Source of the DNA: Paracidovorax anthurii
GTDB taxonomy: Bacteria > Pseudomonadota > Gammaproteobacteria > Burkholderiales > Burkholderiaceae_C
NCBI RefSeq assembly: GCF_003269065.1
Contig: NZ_QLTA01000014.1
Coordinates: 39,975 to 103,974, forward strand
DNA: 64,000 nt
Direction of reading: 5' to 3'
Below the pieces are notes generated by a model that was given only the letters and a program-made list of their open reading frames with translations, made no database searches and had not been told where the DNA came from. Within the stretch, counting starts at the first letter, position 1; each line of letters opens with the position of its first letter. The translations under genes and the position numbers were made by a program. Positions 1-9,283 of this stretch are shown piece by piece.

Positions 1-2
1 GT

Positions 3-1160
<1,158 letters not shown>

Positions 1161-1164
1161 CTAC

Positions 1165-1464
1165 ATGCCTGTCTTTCTCGCCGCCTTGCTCGGCGGCCTT
1201 ATTAACATAGCGGGCACGCTCGCTGGTCGGGTGCTGCTCTCGCTCGGGATGAGCGTGGTGACTATCACGGGTGTGTCTGCGACCCTTGCGTGGGCCCGGT
1301 CCAACGTCGTGTCGTCGTTCGCTGGTATGCCGGGGCAGATTGTTGGGATGCTGTCTGCAATGGGCTTGGGCTCGTTCCTGTCGATCGTCATAAGCGCGAT
1401 CACCACTCGCATGTTGCTGCAGGGCCTGACGGGTGACGCGATTAAGAAGTGGGTTACGAAATGA
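1165..1464 (+). CDS. DUF2523-family membrane protein (pVI-like)
   Basis: A 99-residue hydrophobic protein with two to three membrane segments (residues about 3-25, 28-45 and 58-82) and a short basic tail. Small DUF2523 proteins occupy this slot between the adsorption protein and the Zot ATPase in filamentous prophages and are thought to correspond to the virion end-cap protein pVI. It starts four bases after the upstream stop, and its stop overlaps the zot start as ATGA, so the three genes are translationally coupled. Family recognition is from length, hydrophobicity and position. Confidence 0.75.
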   Translation: MPVFLAALLGGLINIAGTLAGRVLLSLGMSVVTITGVSATLAWARSNVVSSFAGMPGQIVGMLSAMGLGSFLSIVISAITTRMLLQGLTGDAIKKWVTK

Positions 1465-2678
1465 GGCGCATGCGATCGCTGCGCCGGCAGCTAGGCTTCT
1501 TGTTCCTGACCACCGGCGCTAATGGCGCTGGCAAGACCTTGTTCACGTTGTACGACGTGCGCAAGCTCCAGCTTGAGACAAGCCGCCCTGTCTTCTTCCA
1601 CGGCTTCACGGCGAAGCAGCCATTGTTGGATTTCGGGTGGAAGGAGTTTGCGCCCGAGCACTGGGAAGACTGTCCCGACGGGTCCATCTTGGTGATGGAC
1701 GAGTGTCATCTGAAGATGCCCTTGCGTGGTGTCGGCAAGCCTCCTGAGTGGATTGAGCGCATTCCGGTGACCCATCGCAAGCGTGGCATGGATATCTTCA
1801 TGATCACGCAACACCCGCTGAACATGGATGCGTTCCTCCGGCGTGTGATCGCTAGCCCTGGATGGCACCGCCACTTCAAGGCCTCGTTCATGGGCGACAG
1901 TAGCAACGAGCTCAAATGGACGTCTGTCAACGATCAGCCTCAGAAGCCCGGAAGCGGTAAGAGTGGGGAAATCAAGTCTCGGCCGTTCCCGCGCGAGGTC
2001 TACGCGTGGTACGAATCAGCATCCTTGCATACCGCGAAGAAGGGCGTCCCCGCGAAAGTGTGGTGGGGCGTTGGCGCCCTCCTGGCTGCTATTGCGTCCG
2101 TCATTGCCGTGGTGTGGATGCTGACTACCCAAGCGTCCGGGGCTGTGGGTGAGCGGTCCACGTTGGTCAAGCAAGCGGAGCAAGCTGGCGGTGTCGGTGC
2201 TGCCCCAGCTATCCAGCGCGCCGCGGTTGGTACTGGTGGTGCTGGTGGTGGGGCGGGCCGGGGCCAGTCAATGACCAAGGCCGAGTATCTGGATCAGCGC
2301 ACGCCACGCATTGAAGGCTTCCCGCACACCGCTGCGGTTTATGACGGCGTGACCGCTCCTACCGAGGCTCCCTACCCCGCAGCGTGCATGTCCATGGGTA
2401 CAGCCTGCAAGTGCTACACGCAACAGGCCACCTTGATGCAGGTGCCTGCGGACGTGTGTCGGCAGATCGTGGCGCATGGTTACTTTGTCGATTGGCGTAA
2501 GCAGGACCCACCCATGGCCAGGGTTGATCAAGTTGCCTTGGCCTCTCCGACTGCTGCGCCTCAGCCGGTGGTCATCAACATGCCTGTGCAGGCTCCTCCG
2601 CACGCCCAGCAGCGTCCTGGGTGGGCCGAGTCCCTTGCCCTCCGCAACAGCCAGGTCCGGAGCACGTATGAGCGGTGA
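1461..2678 (+). CDS. zot: Zonular occludens toxin (Zot)/pI-like phage assembly ATPase
   Basis: A 405-residue inner-membrane ATPase that drives extrusion of filamentous phage. The Walker A motif GANGAGKT lies near the N-terminus (about residues 18-25) and a Walker B stretch ending LVMDECH near residue 80. One membrane segment follows at about 195-215 (VGALLAAIASVIAVVWML), and then a periplasmic tail with several Cys. The ATG at 1461 was chosen because it overlaps the upstream stop as ATGA; an in-frame GTG at 1449 is the alternative. Zot also gave its name to a Vibrio toxin activity, but nothing here shows toxicity. Confidence 0.9.
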   Translation: MRRMRSLRRQLGFLFLTTGANGAGKTLFTLYDVRKLQLETSRPVFFHGFTAKQPLLDFGWKEFAPEHWEDCPDGSILVMDECHLKMPLRGVGKPPEWIERIPVTHRKRGMDIFMITQHPLNMDAFLRRVIASPGWHRHFKASFMGDSSNELKWTSVNDQPQKPGSGKSGEIKSRPFPREVYAWYESASLHTAKKGVPAKVWWGVGALLAAIASVIAVVWMLTTQASGAVGERSTLVKQAEQAGGVGAAPAIQRAAVGTGGAGGGAGRGQSMTKAEYLDQRTPRIEGFPHTAAVYDGVTAPTEAPYPAACMSMGTACKCYTQQATLMQVPADVCRQIVAHGYFVDWRKQDPPMARVDQVALASPTAAPQPVVINMPVQAPPHAQQRPGWAESLALRNSQVRSTYER

Positions 2679-2693
2679 TAGCGGCGCGTAGCG

Positions 2694-2746
2694 GCGGCCC
2701 CGTCGCAAGCGACAGCGTAGCGTAGGGGCCGCGCGCAGCGCGGCCT
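2694..2746. promoter_or_regulatory. Overlapping GC-rich hairpins after zot
   Basis: An 8-bp perfect stem pairs GCGGCCCC (2694-2701) with GGGGCCGC (2725-2732). A small inner hairpin (GTCGC/GCGAC) lies within its loop. A second stem GCCGCGC/GCGCGGC (2729-2745) shares bases with the first stem, so the two cannot form together. The position just after the last morphogenesis gene and before the replication genes suits a terminator, packaging signal or single-strand origin. No T-run follows, so a simple intrinsic terminator is unlikely. Confidence 0.45.
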
Positions 2747-2775
2747 AGATTTATCAATGAGACATATCTCGACCG

Positions 2776-2955
2776 ATGCAAGAAATCCACGTCTACCGGC
2801 CTGCTTACCGTCTTCCGTGCGCAGCACGGTTGGTGGTTGGTGTTGGTGCCCCTCTTGTGTGGGAGTGGCCTGACGGTGAGTGGTGCTGGTTGGATGAGCT
2901 GTGGCGCTGGGAGTGGCGGCACAAGCAAGGCGGCTGGATCGCGACGTTTGTCTGA
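2776..2955 (+). CDS. Small Trp-rich phage ORF (59 residues)
   Basis: An ATG-started ORF in the zot-rep interval, not recognised as a known family. It is unusually rich in tryptophan and acidic/basic residues (for example ELWRWEWRHKQGGW near the C-terminus). That composition is not expected from random high-GC DNA, which favours Ala, Gly and Arg. Filamentous phages often carry small single-strand-binding or regulatory proteins beside the replication gene, and this position suits such a role. No clear Shine-Dalgarno sequence precedes the ATG, so the call is tentative. Confidence 0.4.
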   Translation: MQEIHVYRPAYRLPCAARLVVGVGAPLVWEWPDGEWCWLDELWRWEWRHKQGGWIATFV

Positions 2956-2966
2956 TCCAAAAAATT

Positions 2967-2997
2967 GCCCCCGCGCGGACTGCAATCCACCGGGGGC
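2967..2997. promoter_or_regulatory. Hairpin before the replication initiator gene
   Basis: GCCCCCG (2967-2973) and CGGGGGC (2991-2997) form a perfect 7-bp stem around a 17-nt loop. It ends about 27 bases before the GTG start of the HUH initiator. It could be a translational operator or part of the double-strand origin; the sequence alone does not distinguish these. Confidence 0.35.
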
Positions 2998-3023
2998 CGA
3001 CAGCAAGATCAATGGGAGGTGCT

Positions 3024-3932
3024 GTGGACCGATATGTAGTGCACAAGGGTGTTTACTGTCAAGTTTTTGAGCAGGGCTGGAGGGTCAAAGAGTGGCGCGC
3101 GCCGGAAACGGGGCAGGTCGAGTTGATGGCGTGGCCTCGGAAAATCTACGTGCCCTTGGGCGATTGGGACGATCCTGATTTGCGCGCTCCTGAGATCGAT
3201 CAGTCTGGCACTGAACTCGAAAAGGAGCGTGAGGCTGAGCGTAAGCGTCTTGCCCTGGAGCGCAGTGCCGCGAGGGCAAAGCGTACTTGTCGGTACAAGA
3301 TCAAGTCTGCTGGTGTCGCCTCGCTGCTCACGTGCACGTACCGGGACAACATGTGTGATTTCGACCGCGTGCGGGCCGACTGGGCGGCGATGCTGCGCAA
3401 GCTGCGCAGGGCCATTCCGGGCTTCCGTGCCGTGTACTCTTTCGAGAAGCAATCACGCGGTGCGTGGCATGTCCATGCGGCTATCGACAAACTGCCGGTG
3501 TACTTGGACACAGTGGATGGTCGTGTTCGGTCCTGGGACTATCTGCGCAGGCTGTGGCAGTCGGTGGTTGGCAAGGACAACGGCAACATTGATGTTGATG
3601 GCCATCGGCGCACGCGCCACGGTCTGCCCGGCAAGTATCACAAGACCAGCGAGTCTCTCGCCAAGCTCGCCGGCTACGTGTCCAAGTATCTGACCAAGGA
3701 TCACGCTGACGGTGTTGAGGGCCGCAACAGGTGGGGCAGCACGCAAGGCATCGAGGTTGCTAAGCCGGTCACGTATGACATGCCTGAGATGAGCTTGGCC
3801 GAGCTGGTGGCACTGGCCTTCGGTGTGCCTGATGGGCACCGTATTGCCGCGCATAAGGTGGGTCGGTGGGGCAAGTTCTGGATGCTCTCCACGGAGCCCG
3901 GTAGCGAGACCGTAGAGGCCCCTGATACGTGA
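3024..3932 (+). CDS. Rolling-circle replication initiator (HUH endonuclease)
   Basis: Nicks the phage double-strand origin to start rolling-circle replication. The HUH metal site is visible as AWHVHAAID (His149 and His151). Downstream, GYVSKYLTKD supplies candidate catalytic tyrosines (Tyr218/Tyr222) with the usual nearby lysine. The N-terminal half is basic and includes a charged helix (KEREAERKRLALERSAARAKR). The start was placed at the GTG at 3024 because GGAGGT sits just upstream; an in-frame ATG at 3012 is possible. The longer open frame back to 2901 overlaps the small Trp-rich ORF and is not expected to be translated. The stop overlaps a possible start as ATGA, but the next gene's better start is at 3998. 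Confidence 0.85.
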   Translation: MDRYVVHKGVYCQVFEQGWRVKEWRAPETGQVELMAWPRKIYVPLGDWDDPDLRAPEIDQSGTELEKEREAERKRLALERSAARAKRTCRYKIKSAGVASLLTCTYRDNMCDFDRVRADWAAMLRKLRRAIPGFRAVYSFEKQSRGAWHVHAAIDKLPVYLDTVDGRVRSWDYLRRLWQSVVGKDNGNIDVDGHRRTRHGLPGKYHKTSESLAKLAGYVSKYLTKDHADGVEGRNRWGSTQGIEVAKPVTYDMPEMSLAELVALAFGVPDGHRIAAHKVGRWGKFWMLSTEPGSETVEAPDT

Positions 3933-3997
3933 TGTTTGCTGCTGCGATTCTGTGTTGGTATCGTCATGGGCTTATATGTCGCGGTTTAGGGGGGAGC

Positions 3998-4297
3998 ATG
4001 TTGAAGGTTGTTGCCGGTGTTGTTGTTGTTGGCGTTGCCGTTGGTGCCGTTGCGGCTTTGTCTGGTCATCGTTGGTATGTGCAACGGCAGGCCACCGATA
4101 CTCCTTCGGCGAGTGTCGTTGGCGGCTCTGAGTGGCTTGATTGCGGGGACGGTGGCGGGTGGAGGTGGCGAGATTGCAAATTCGCGCGTGAGGCGATGAG
4201 TCCAGCGTCTGCTACTGCGCCTCTTGAGGCGCCTGCCGCTGCCGGGTACATCGAGTGGTCTGGCGACCCGTCCTCTAGGCGTGTTGTGCCTCGCTAG
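3998..4297 (+). CDS. Small single-span membrane protein of the prophage
   Basis: A 99-residue protein with one strong N-terminal membrane segment (VVAGVVVVGVAVGAVAAL) and a short hydrophilic tail containing two Cys. GGGGGAG lies just before the ATG at 3998, so this start is preferred over the upstream in-frame ATG at 3929. It is not recognised as a family. Inoviruses often encode small membrane proteins in this region, for superinfection exclusion or assembly, but no function can be read here. Confidence 0.6.
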   Translation: MLKVVAGVVVVGVAVGAVAALSGHRWYVQRQATDTPSASVVGGSEWLDCGDGGGWRWRDCKFAREAMSPASATAPLEAPAAAGYIEWSGDPSSRRVVPR

Positions 4298-4313
4298 CTG
4301 TTGGGGGTAGTCG

Positions 4314-4907
4314 ATGGGGCGATTGGTCGGTTATGCACGGGTCAGCACCCGTGACCAGGAAACAGTTATGCAGTTGGCGGCTCTGCGTGCTGCTGGTGTG
4401 GGATTGGTCTATGAGGAGCAGGCGAGTGCCGTGCGACACCGGCCGGTTTGGGAGCAGTGCCTTGCTGCGCTGCGAGCTGGGGATGTGCTTGTGGTCTACA
4501 AGCTGGATCGTCTTGCGCGGTCTACGTCTCACTTCGTTACCACGTTTGACTTGCTCCGTGCCCGTGGGGTCGGCTTTCGCAGTCTCACCGAAGCTATTGA
4601 GACCGTCACCCCGCAAGGCAGGATGTACTTGCAGCTACTGGCCGTGTTCGCTGAGTTCGAAAGGGAACTGATCCGGGAGCGCTGCGTTGCTGGGCAGCGT
4701 GCCGCTCGTGCGGCTGGGAAGACTTGGGGGCGCAAAGCCCAGTTGACGCGCGAGGAGGTTGCTCAGGCTGTGCAGGCTTGGCGTGGTGGGTGGTACACCC
4801 AGGAGGTATTGGCGGACATGCTGGGTGTCGCGGTTGGTACTTTGCGGTACCACGTCCACCGGCATGAGGGGCGTGGTGCCCATGGTCCGTGGACCGCACA
4901 TAAGTAA
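4314..4907 (+). CDS. Serine recombinase (resolvase/invertase family)
   Basis: A 197-residue small serine recombinase. The catalytic serine is in YARVSTRDQ near residues 7-15, followed by the conserved YKLDRLARS block (about residues 62-70) and the segment with FERELIRER near residue 117. The C-terminal ~50 residues form a helix-turn-helix DNA-binding domain. It is the last gene before the chromosome resumes at hrcA, so it is a good candidate for the integrase of this prophage. Most filamentous phages instead borrow host XerCD or carry transposases. A resolvase role cannot be excluded. Confidence 0.85.
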   Translation: MGRLVGYARVSTRDQETVMQLAALRAAGVGLVYEEQASAVRHRPVWEQCLAALRAGDVLVVYKLDRLARSTSHFVTTFDLLRARGVGFRSLTEAIETVTPQGRMYLQLLAVFAEFERELIRERCVAGQRAARAAGKTWGRKAQLTREEVAQAVQAWRGGWYTQEVLADMLGVAVGTLRYHVHRHEGRGAHGPWTAHK

Positions 4908-4916
4908 AATGATTTG

Positions 4917-5921
4917 ATGCTCGACGACCGTGCCAAGCTGTTGCTCAAAGCGCTGATTGAGCGCTACATCGCTGACGGGCAGCCGGTCGGGTCTCGCACA
5001 TTGTCGCGCGCGTCTGGACTGGATCTATCCCCAGCCACCATACGCAACGTCATGGCCGACCTCGAAGACATTGGCCTCATCGCCAGTCCGCATACGTCGG
5101 CAGGCCGCATTCCTACAGCCAAGGGCTATCGGCTTTTCGTGGATACGATGCTGACGGTCCAGAAAGAGCAACTCTGTTCTCCGGAACTCGCTCCGGACCA
5201 GCCCCAGAAAGTGATTGCCAACGCAGCACAGCTGTTGTCGAGCCTATCGCAGTTTGTAGGCGTGGTGATGGCTCCGCGCAGGCCGTCGGTATTCCGCCAT
5301 ATCGAGTTCCTCCGGCTCTCCGAGAGGCGCTTGCTGGTGATCATCGTTTCTCCGGACGGGGATGTGCAGAATCGGGTGATCTTTACGGAAGTGGATCACA
5401 CCCAATCCCAACTGGCCGAGGCTGCCAATTTTCTCAACAGCCACTATTCGGGCCTTGCCATGGAGGAGGTGCGCGAGCGATTGAAGACCGAGGTGGACCA
5501 ACTGCGATGGGAGATCGCCTCCCTGATGCAGGCCGCGGTGAGCATCGGGTCCGAGGCCATGGCGGCCTCGCAGGAGGAGGTCGTGATCTCGGGGGAGCGC
5601 AATCTGCTGGCGTTGAGCGACTTTTCCAACGACATGGGAAACCTGCGGCGCGCTTTCGACCTTTTCGAGCAGAAGACGCAGATACTGAGGCTGCTGGACG
5701 TGTCGAATCGTGCGGAGGGCGTGCGAATCTTCATTGGCGGGGAGAGCCAGGTGGTTCCTTTCGAGGAGCTCTCTGTTGTCAGTGCACCCTATGAGGTGGA
5801 CGGGCAGGTGGTGGGCACACTGGGAGTCATCGGGCCTACGCGCATGCCCTATGACCGCATGATTCAGATCGTGGACATCACATCCAAGCTGGTCACCAAT
5901 GCCCTGAGTCATAGGCGCTAG
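4917..5921 (+). CDS. hrcA: Heat-inducible transcription repressor HrcA
   Basis: Represses class I heat-shock operons (groESL, often dnaK) by binding CIRCE elements. The 334-residue length is typical. The N-terminal winged helix is clear ([20 protein letters not shown]), followed by the IRNVMADLE block and the GAF-like core up to the ending [10 protein letters not shown]. The ATG at 4917 gives the family-typical N-terminus [18 protein letters not shown]; a TTG precedes it in frame. There is no clear Shine-Dalgarno sequence. The prophage recombinase gene stops only nine bases upstream, so the native leader and promoter appear to have been displaced. Confidence 0.95.
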   Translation: MLDDRAKLLLKALIERYIADGQPVGSRTLSRASGLDLSPATIRNVMADLEDIGLIASPHTSAGRIPTAKGYRLFVDTMLTVQKEQLCSPELAPDQPQKVIANAAQLLSSLSQFVGVVMAPRRPSVFRHIEFLRLSERRLLVIIVSPDGDVQNRVIFTEVDHTQSQLAEAANFLNSHYSGLAMEEVRERLKTEVDQLRWEIASLMQAAVSIGSEAMAASQEEVVISGERNLLALSDFSNDMGNLRRAFDLFEQKTQILRLLDVSNRAEGVRIFIGGESQVVPFEELSVVSAPYEVDGQVVGTLGVIGPTRMPYDRMIQIVDITSKLVTNALSHRR

Positions 5922-5942
5922 CACATACAATTGCTGCAGATG

Positions 5943-6019
5943 GGGGCGTTAGCTCAGTTGGTTAGAGCAGAGGACTCATAATCCTTTGGTCGTCGGTTCA
6001 AGTCCGCCACGCCCTACCA
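5943..6019 (+). tRNA. tRNA with CAT anticodon (elongator Met, or Ile2)
   Basis: A 77-nt cloverleaf. The acceptor stem GGGGCGT pairs with ACGCCCT with a G-T closing pair. The anticodon loop CTCATAA holds CAT at 5977-5979, the T-loop is GTTCAAGTC, and CCA is encoded. Elongator Met is the default call. The D-arm, variable and T-arm sequences also resemble bacterial Ile2 tRNAs, whose CAT is converted by TilS to read AUA, so identity is left open. Confidence 0.9.
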
Positions 6020-6127
6020 ACGCGATTGCTGCAACTTTTCTCTTTGAGTGAAGATTTCTTGTATTACAATGGCGTTTTGCTTCTAGCGCAATTGATTGAA
6101 ATTCAAGAAATTGCAAGAAGCAAATTT

Positions 6128-6157
6128 TTGAAGAGTAGCAAAAAAGTGTGCTATAAT
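6128..6157 (+). promoter_or_regulatory. Sigma-70 promoter of tRNA-Arg
   Basis: TTGAAG (6128-6133) and a consensus TATAAT (6152-6157) are separated by 18 bp. The predicted start lies a few bases before the tRNA at 6168. The surrounding DNA is AT-rich, unlike the rest of the window. Confidence 0.75.
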
Positions 6158-6167
6158 TCAAAGCTTA

Positions 6168-6244
6168 GCGGCTGTAGCTCAGCTGGATAGAGTACTTGGC
6201 TACGAACCAAGGGGTCGTGGGTTCGATTCCTGCCAGCCGCACCA
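6168..6244 (+). tRNA. tRNA-Arg (ACG)
   Basis: A 77-nt cloverleaf. The acceptor stem GCGGCTG pairs with CAGCCGC. The anticodon stem CTTGG/CCAAG encloses loop CTACGAA with ACG at 6202-6204, and CCA is encoded. The ACG anticodon (inosine-modified in bacteria) reads CGU, CGC and CGA. Confidence 0.97.
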
Positions 6245-6250
6245 AATGGT

Positions 6251-6284
6251 AAGCCTCGTGATGTAAAAGTCACGAGGCTTTTTC
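6251..6284 (+). terminator. Intrinsic terminator after tRNA-Arg
   Basis: AAGCCTCGTGA (6251-6261) and TCACGAGGCTT (6270-6280) form an 11-bp stem with an 8-nt loop, followed by a T-run. It separates the tRNA transcript from greB. Confidence 0.9.
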
Positions 6285-6324
6285 CATTGGGTTCTTGTGT
6301 GTATTGCTCGTGTGGGAGTGATCG

Positions 6325-6894
6325 ATGAGTAAAGCATTCACCAAAGAAGCCGAGGGTCCATCAACAGAAGATGAAGGGGAGTTTCCGTCGGCCCCTTTGC
6401 CGGCAAGGGGCAAGAACTACATCACTGCTGACGGGTATCGGCGGTTGCGTTCGGAATTGCTGAACCTGATGGATAACGAGCGGCCGAAGGTGGTTGAAGT
6501 GGTCCACTGGGCTGCCAGCAATGGAGATCGCTCGGAAAACGGTGACTACCTTTATGGCAAAAAGCGTCTGCGTGAGATTGATCGCCGGATCCGTTTCTTG
6601 ACCAAACGCCTCGATATCGCGGAGGTTGTTGATCCTTCCATGCACGCGGGGAACGATCAGGTCTTTTTTGGCGCAACCGTAACTTACGTGGATGACGAGG
6701 CCGTGGAGCGCACGGTGACCATTCTCGGCATCGATGAGGTGGATAGCAGCCAATCCCAAGTCAGCTGGGTCTCTCCTGTGGCCAGGGCGCTTTTGAAGGC
6801 CAAGGAAGGTGATGAGGTGAAGCTTGGCACGCCGGGCGGTGTTCGCACGCTGGAGATTCTCAAGGTCGATTACCCCAAGAAAACTTCCACCTGA
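6325..6894 (+). CDS. greB: Transcription elongation factor GreB
   Basis: Binds the RNA polymerase secondary channel and stimulates cleavage of backtracked transcripts. The N-terminal coiled coil carries the conserved acidic tip in SNGDRSENGDYLYGKKRLRE (about residues 69-88). The C-terminal FKBP-like domain ends with the family signature GDEVKLGTPGG. At 189 residues it is longer than E. coli GreB because of about 30 low-complexity residues before ARGKNYIT, which is common in related betaproteobacteria. It faces the RelA/SpoT gene convergently; a GC hairpin at 6907-6922 lies between them. Confidence 0.95.
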   Translation: MSKAFTKEAEGPSTEDEGEFPSAPLPARGKNYITADGYRRLRSELLNLMDNERPKVVEVVHWAASNGDRSENGDYLYGKKRLREIDRRIRFLTKRLDIAEVVDPSMHAGNDQVFFGATVTYVDDEAVERTVTILGIDEVDSSQSQVSWVSPVARALLKAKEGDEVKLGTPGGVRTLEILKVDYPKKTST

Positions 6895-6948
6895 GGGCCG
6901 TGCGGGGAGGGGGGCGCCCCTCTTGGTCTGTGGCACGTCCGGGTAGAG

Positions 6949-9216
6949 TCAACTGCGTGGCAGCGTTCTGAATGCCCGCAGCACCGCGGGAGTGCGGCGC
7001 AGATTGCGCAGCGAGGCCTCCAAATGGGCTTGATCGCGAACGGCGACGACCAGCCGCAGGTCGGTCGTGTCCATCGCCTTTTCCTCGTCCATGTCGACAT
7101 GCACGATGTCCGCCTCGGAAGTGGCCAGCTCTGCCGCAATGCGCGCCAGCATTCCCTTGCCGTTGGTAATCGTCACCACAATTCCGGTTTCGAACATGCG
7201 TGTTGGCTCGTCCGCCCAATCGACGGTGATGAAGCGCTCACTGTCCTTGTGCTGCAGCTTTCTGGCGACCCCGCATTGCATGTTGTGAACCACGAGGCCT
7301 TCTCCACGGCCCAGGTAGCCCACGATGGAGTCGCCAGGCACCGGGCGGCAACAGCTGGCGTACTGGACCGATGCGTTTTCACTGCCGTCCAGTGTGACGC
7401 CACCCTGTGAAAGGGTTTCGTGCGATGTGTAGCGCTCGCGTGTCAGCAGGAGTGCATCGGGGCGGTGGCCATGCTCCGTCATCAACACCATGAGCCGCTT
7501 GGCAACGATCCCTGCAATGCGCTTGCCCAGCCCGATATCTGTCATGAGCTCGGCTCGGGAGCGGTTTCCGGTAAAGCGCAGCAGCTTGTCCCACAGGGCC
7601 TGGTTTTCTTCTTCCGTGGGAAGTCGTTCCAGCCCTTCCGCCCTCAGGGCCTGGGTGAGCAATTTCTCGCCCAGGCCGGCCGATTCGGTGTGCGCAAGGG
7701 TTTTCAGGTAGTGCCTGATCTTGGAGCGGGCGCGGCCCGTGCGGACAAAACCCAGCCAGGCAGGATTGGGGGTCGAGACGGGGGCGGTGATGATCTCCAC
7801 GACATCGCCATTTTTCAGTTCCGTCCGCAGTGGCACCTGTTCATTGTTGATCTTTGCGGCCGTGGCGCGGTCGCCTACGTTGCTGTGGATTGCGTATGCA
7901 AAGTCAACCACGGTGGCCCCTCGGGGCAGGGCCATGATCTGGCTCTTGGGTGTGAAGACGTAGACCGCGTCGGGGAACAGGTCCACTTTCACGTGGTCCC
8001 AGAATTCGGCTGCATCACGGGTCTCGTTCTGGATGTCCAGCAGCGACTGCAGCCATTTGGTGCCCAGGCGCTCCGCGGTGGAGCCTTCCGCATTCTGTGC
8101 CTTGTAAAGCCAGTGCGCGGCAACACCCGCCTCGGCGACAACGTGCATCTCCTCGGTGCGCATCTGGAACTCGATGTTGATTCCAGAAGGGCCGACCAGG
8201 GTGGTGTGCAGCGACTGATAGCCGTTGAGCTTCGCGATGGCGATGTGGTCCTTGAACTTGCCGGGAACCGGCTTGTACATCTGATGCAGGACGCCCAGTG
8301 CCGTATAGCAATCGATGACGGAGGAAACGATGACGCGGAAGCCGTAGATGTCGGTCACCTGCGCGAAGCTGAGGTGCTTGCTGTCCATCTTCTGGTAGAT
8401 GGCGTAGAGCGTCTTCTCCCGGCCGGCGAGCCGTGCCTTGATGCCAACCCGGGCAAACGCGGCATCGACTTCGGTCTGCACTTTCTGGATGATGTCGCGG
8501 CGCCGGTTGCGTGCCTTGTTGACGGCTTTGGACAGCGTGGCATATCGCCAGGGGTGCAGATGCCGGAAAGCAAGATCCTGCAGTTCGCGGTAGGTCTGGT
8601 TCAGGCCGAGCCGATGGGCGATCGGGGCGTAGATCTCCAGCGTCTCGGAGGCGATGCGGGCCCACTTGCTGCGCGGCATGTCGGAGAGCGTGCGCATGTT
8701 GTGCGTGCGGTCCGCCAGCTTGATGAGGATGACCCGGACGTCGCGCGCCATCGCAAGCAGCATCTTGCGAAACGATTCGGCTTGGTTTTCCTCGCGGGTA
8801 TTGAACTGGAGCTTGTCGAGCTTGGTGAGTCCATCGACCAATTCCGCCACCTGGAGCCCGAACCGGTCGATGAGGTCCGACTTGGTGACGCCGCAGTCTT
8901 CCATGGCGTCGTGCAGCAGGGCCGCCATGAGGGCTTGCGCATCGAGCTTCCACGTCGCGCATTGGGCTGCGACCGCGATCGGGTGGGTGATGTAGGGCTC
9001 GCCGCTGTTGCGTAACTGCCCGAGATGGGCTTCATCGGCGAACCGATAGGCTTGCCGGACGTGTTCGATGCTCGCGGCATCGAGATAGTCCAGGTTCTCG
9101 GTGAGCGCGGTAAAGCTGGCAGCCGCTGCATTGGCCGCAGCTGCGGACGTGCCTGCCGAAGGGTTGTCGCCGGGGCGCGGCTCCTGGGCGGAAGGTTTGT
9201 TCAAGACCGCGTTCAT
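6949..9216 (-). CDS. spoT: Bifunctional (p)ppGpp synthetase/hydrolase (RelA/SpoT family)
   Basis: Makes and degrades the stringent-response alarmones. In order: an HD hydrolase domain (ITHPI, then ALLHDAMED with His102-Asp103), a synthetase domain (DIYGFRVIV and following), a TGS domain (VYVFTPKSQIMALPRGATVV) and a C-terminal ACT domain (VTITNGKGMLARIAAELA). The intact HD pair indicates hydrolase activity, so this is a SpoT/Rel-type rather than a RelA-only enzyme. The start is set at the ATG at 9216 (755 residues, MNAVLNKPS), since the frame upstream of it reads through the rpoZ terminator. It lies downstream of gmk and rpoZ, a conserved order. Confidence 0.95.
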   Translation of the reverse strand: MNAVLNKPSAQEPRPGDNPSAGTSAAAANAAAASFTALTENLDYLDAASIEHVRQAYRFADEAHLGQLRNSGEPYITHPIAVAAQCATWKLDAQALMAALLHDAMEDCGVTKSDLIDRFGLQVAELVDGLTKLDKLQFNTREENQAESFRKMLLAMARDVRVILIKLADRTHNMRTLSDMPRSKWARIASETLEIYAPIAHRLGLNQTYRELQDLAFRHLHPWRYATLSKAVNKARNRRRDIIQKVQTEVDAAFARVGIKARLAGREKTLYAIYQKMDSKHLSFAQVTDIYGFRVIVSSVIDCYTALGVLHQMYKPVPGKFKDHIAIAKLNGYQSLHTTLVGPSGINIEFQMRTEEMHVVAEAGVAAHWLYKAQNAEGSTAERLGTKWLQSLLDIQNETRDAAEFWDHVKVDLFPDAVYVFTPKSQIMALPRGATVVDFAYAIHSNVGDRATAAKINNEQVPLRTELKNGDVVEIITAPVSTPNPAWLGFVRTGRARSKIRHYLKTLAHTESAGLGEKLLTQALRAEGLERLPTEEENQALWDKLLRFTGNRSRAELMTDIGLGKRIAGIVAKRLMVLMTEHGHRPDALLLTRERYTSHETLSQGGVTLDGSENASVQYASCCRPVPGDSIVGYLGRGEGLVVHNMQCGVARKLQHKDSERFITVDWADEPTRMFETGIVVTITNGKGMLARIAAELATSEADIVHVDMDEEKAMDTTDLRLVVAVRDQAHLEASLRNLRRTPAVLRAFRTLPRS

Positions 9217-9257
9217 ACCTGAAATGTAGCGCGCCTCTCCTGGACGTGACCGACGGC

Positions 9258-9283
9258 AAAAAAAAGCACCGCCTGGCGGTGCT
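9258..9283 (-). terminator. Strong intrinsic terminator between rpoZ and the RelA/SpoT gene
   Basis: On the minus strand AGCACCGC and GCGGTGCT form an 8-bp stem with a 3-nt loop, followed immediately by eight T. It sits between the rpoZ stop (9317) and the RelA/SpoT start (9216), so the latter needs read-through or its own promoter. Confidence 0.85.

Noticed and set aside
5901..5931. Promoter for the CAT tRNA (TACAAT at 5926-5931)
   Set aside because: A -10-like hexamer is present but no acceptable -35 is found at the right distance; left unannotated.
7420..9015. Long plus-strand ORF opposite the RelA/SpoT gene
   Set aside because: Antisense shadow typical of high-GC DNA; the minus strand encodes a full, conserved enzyme.
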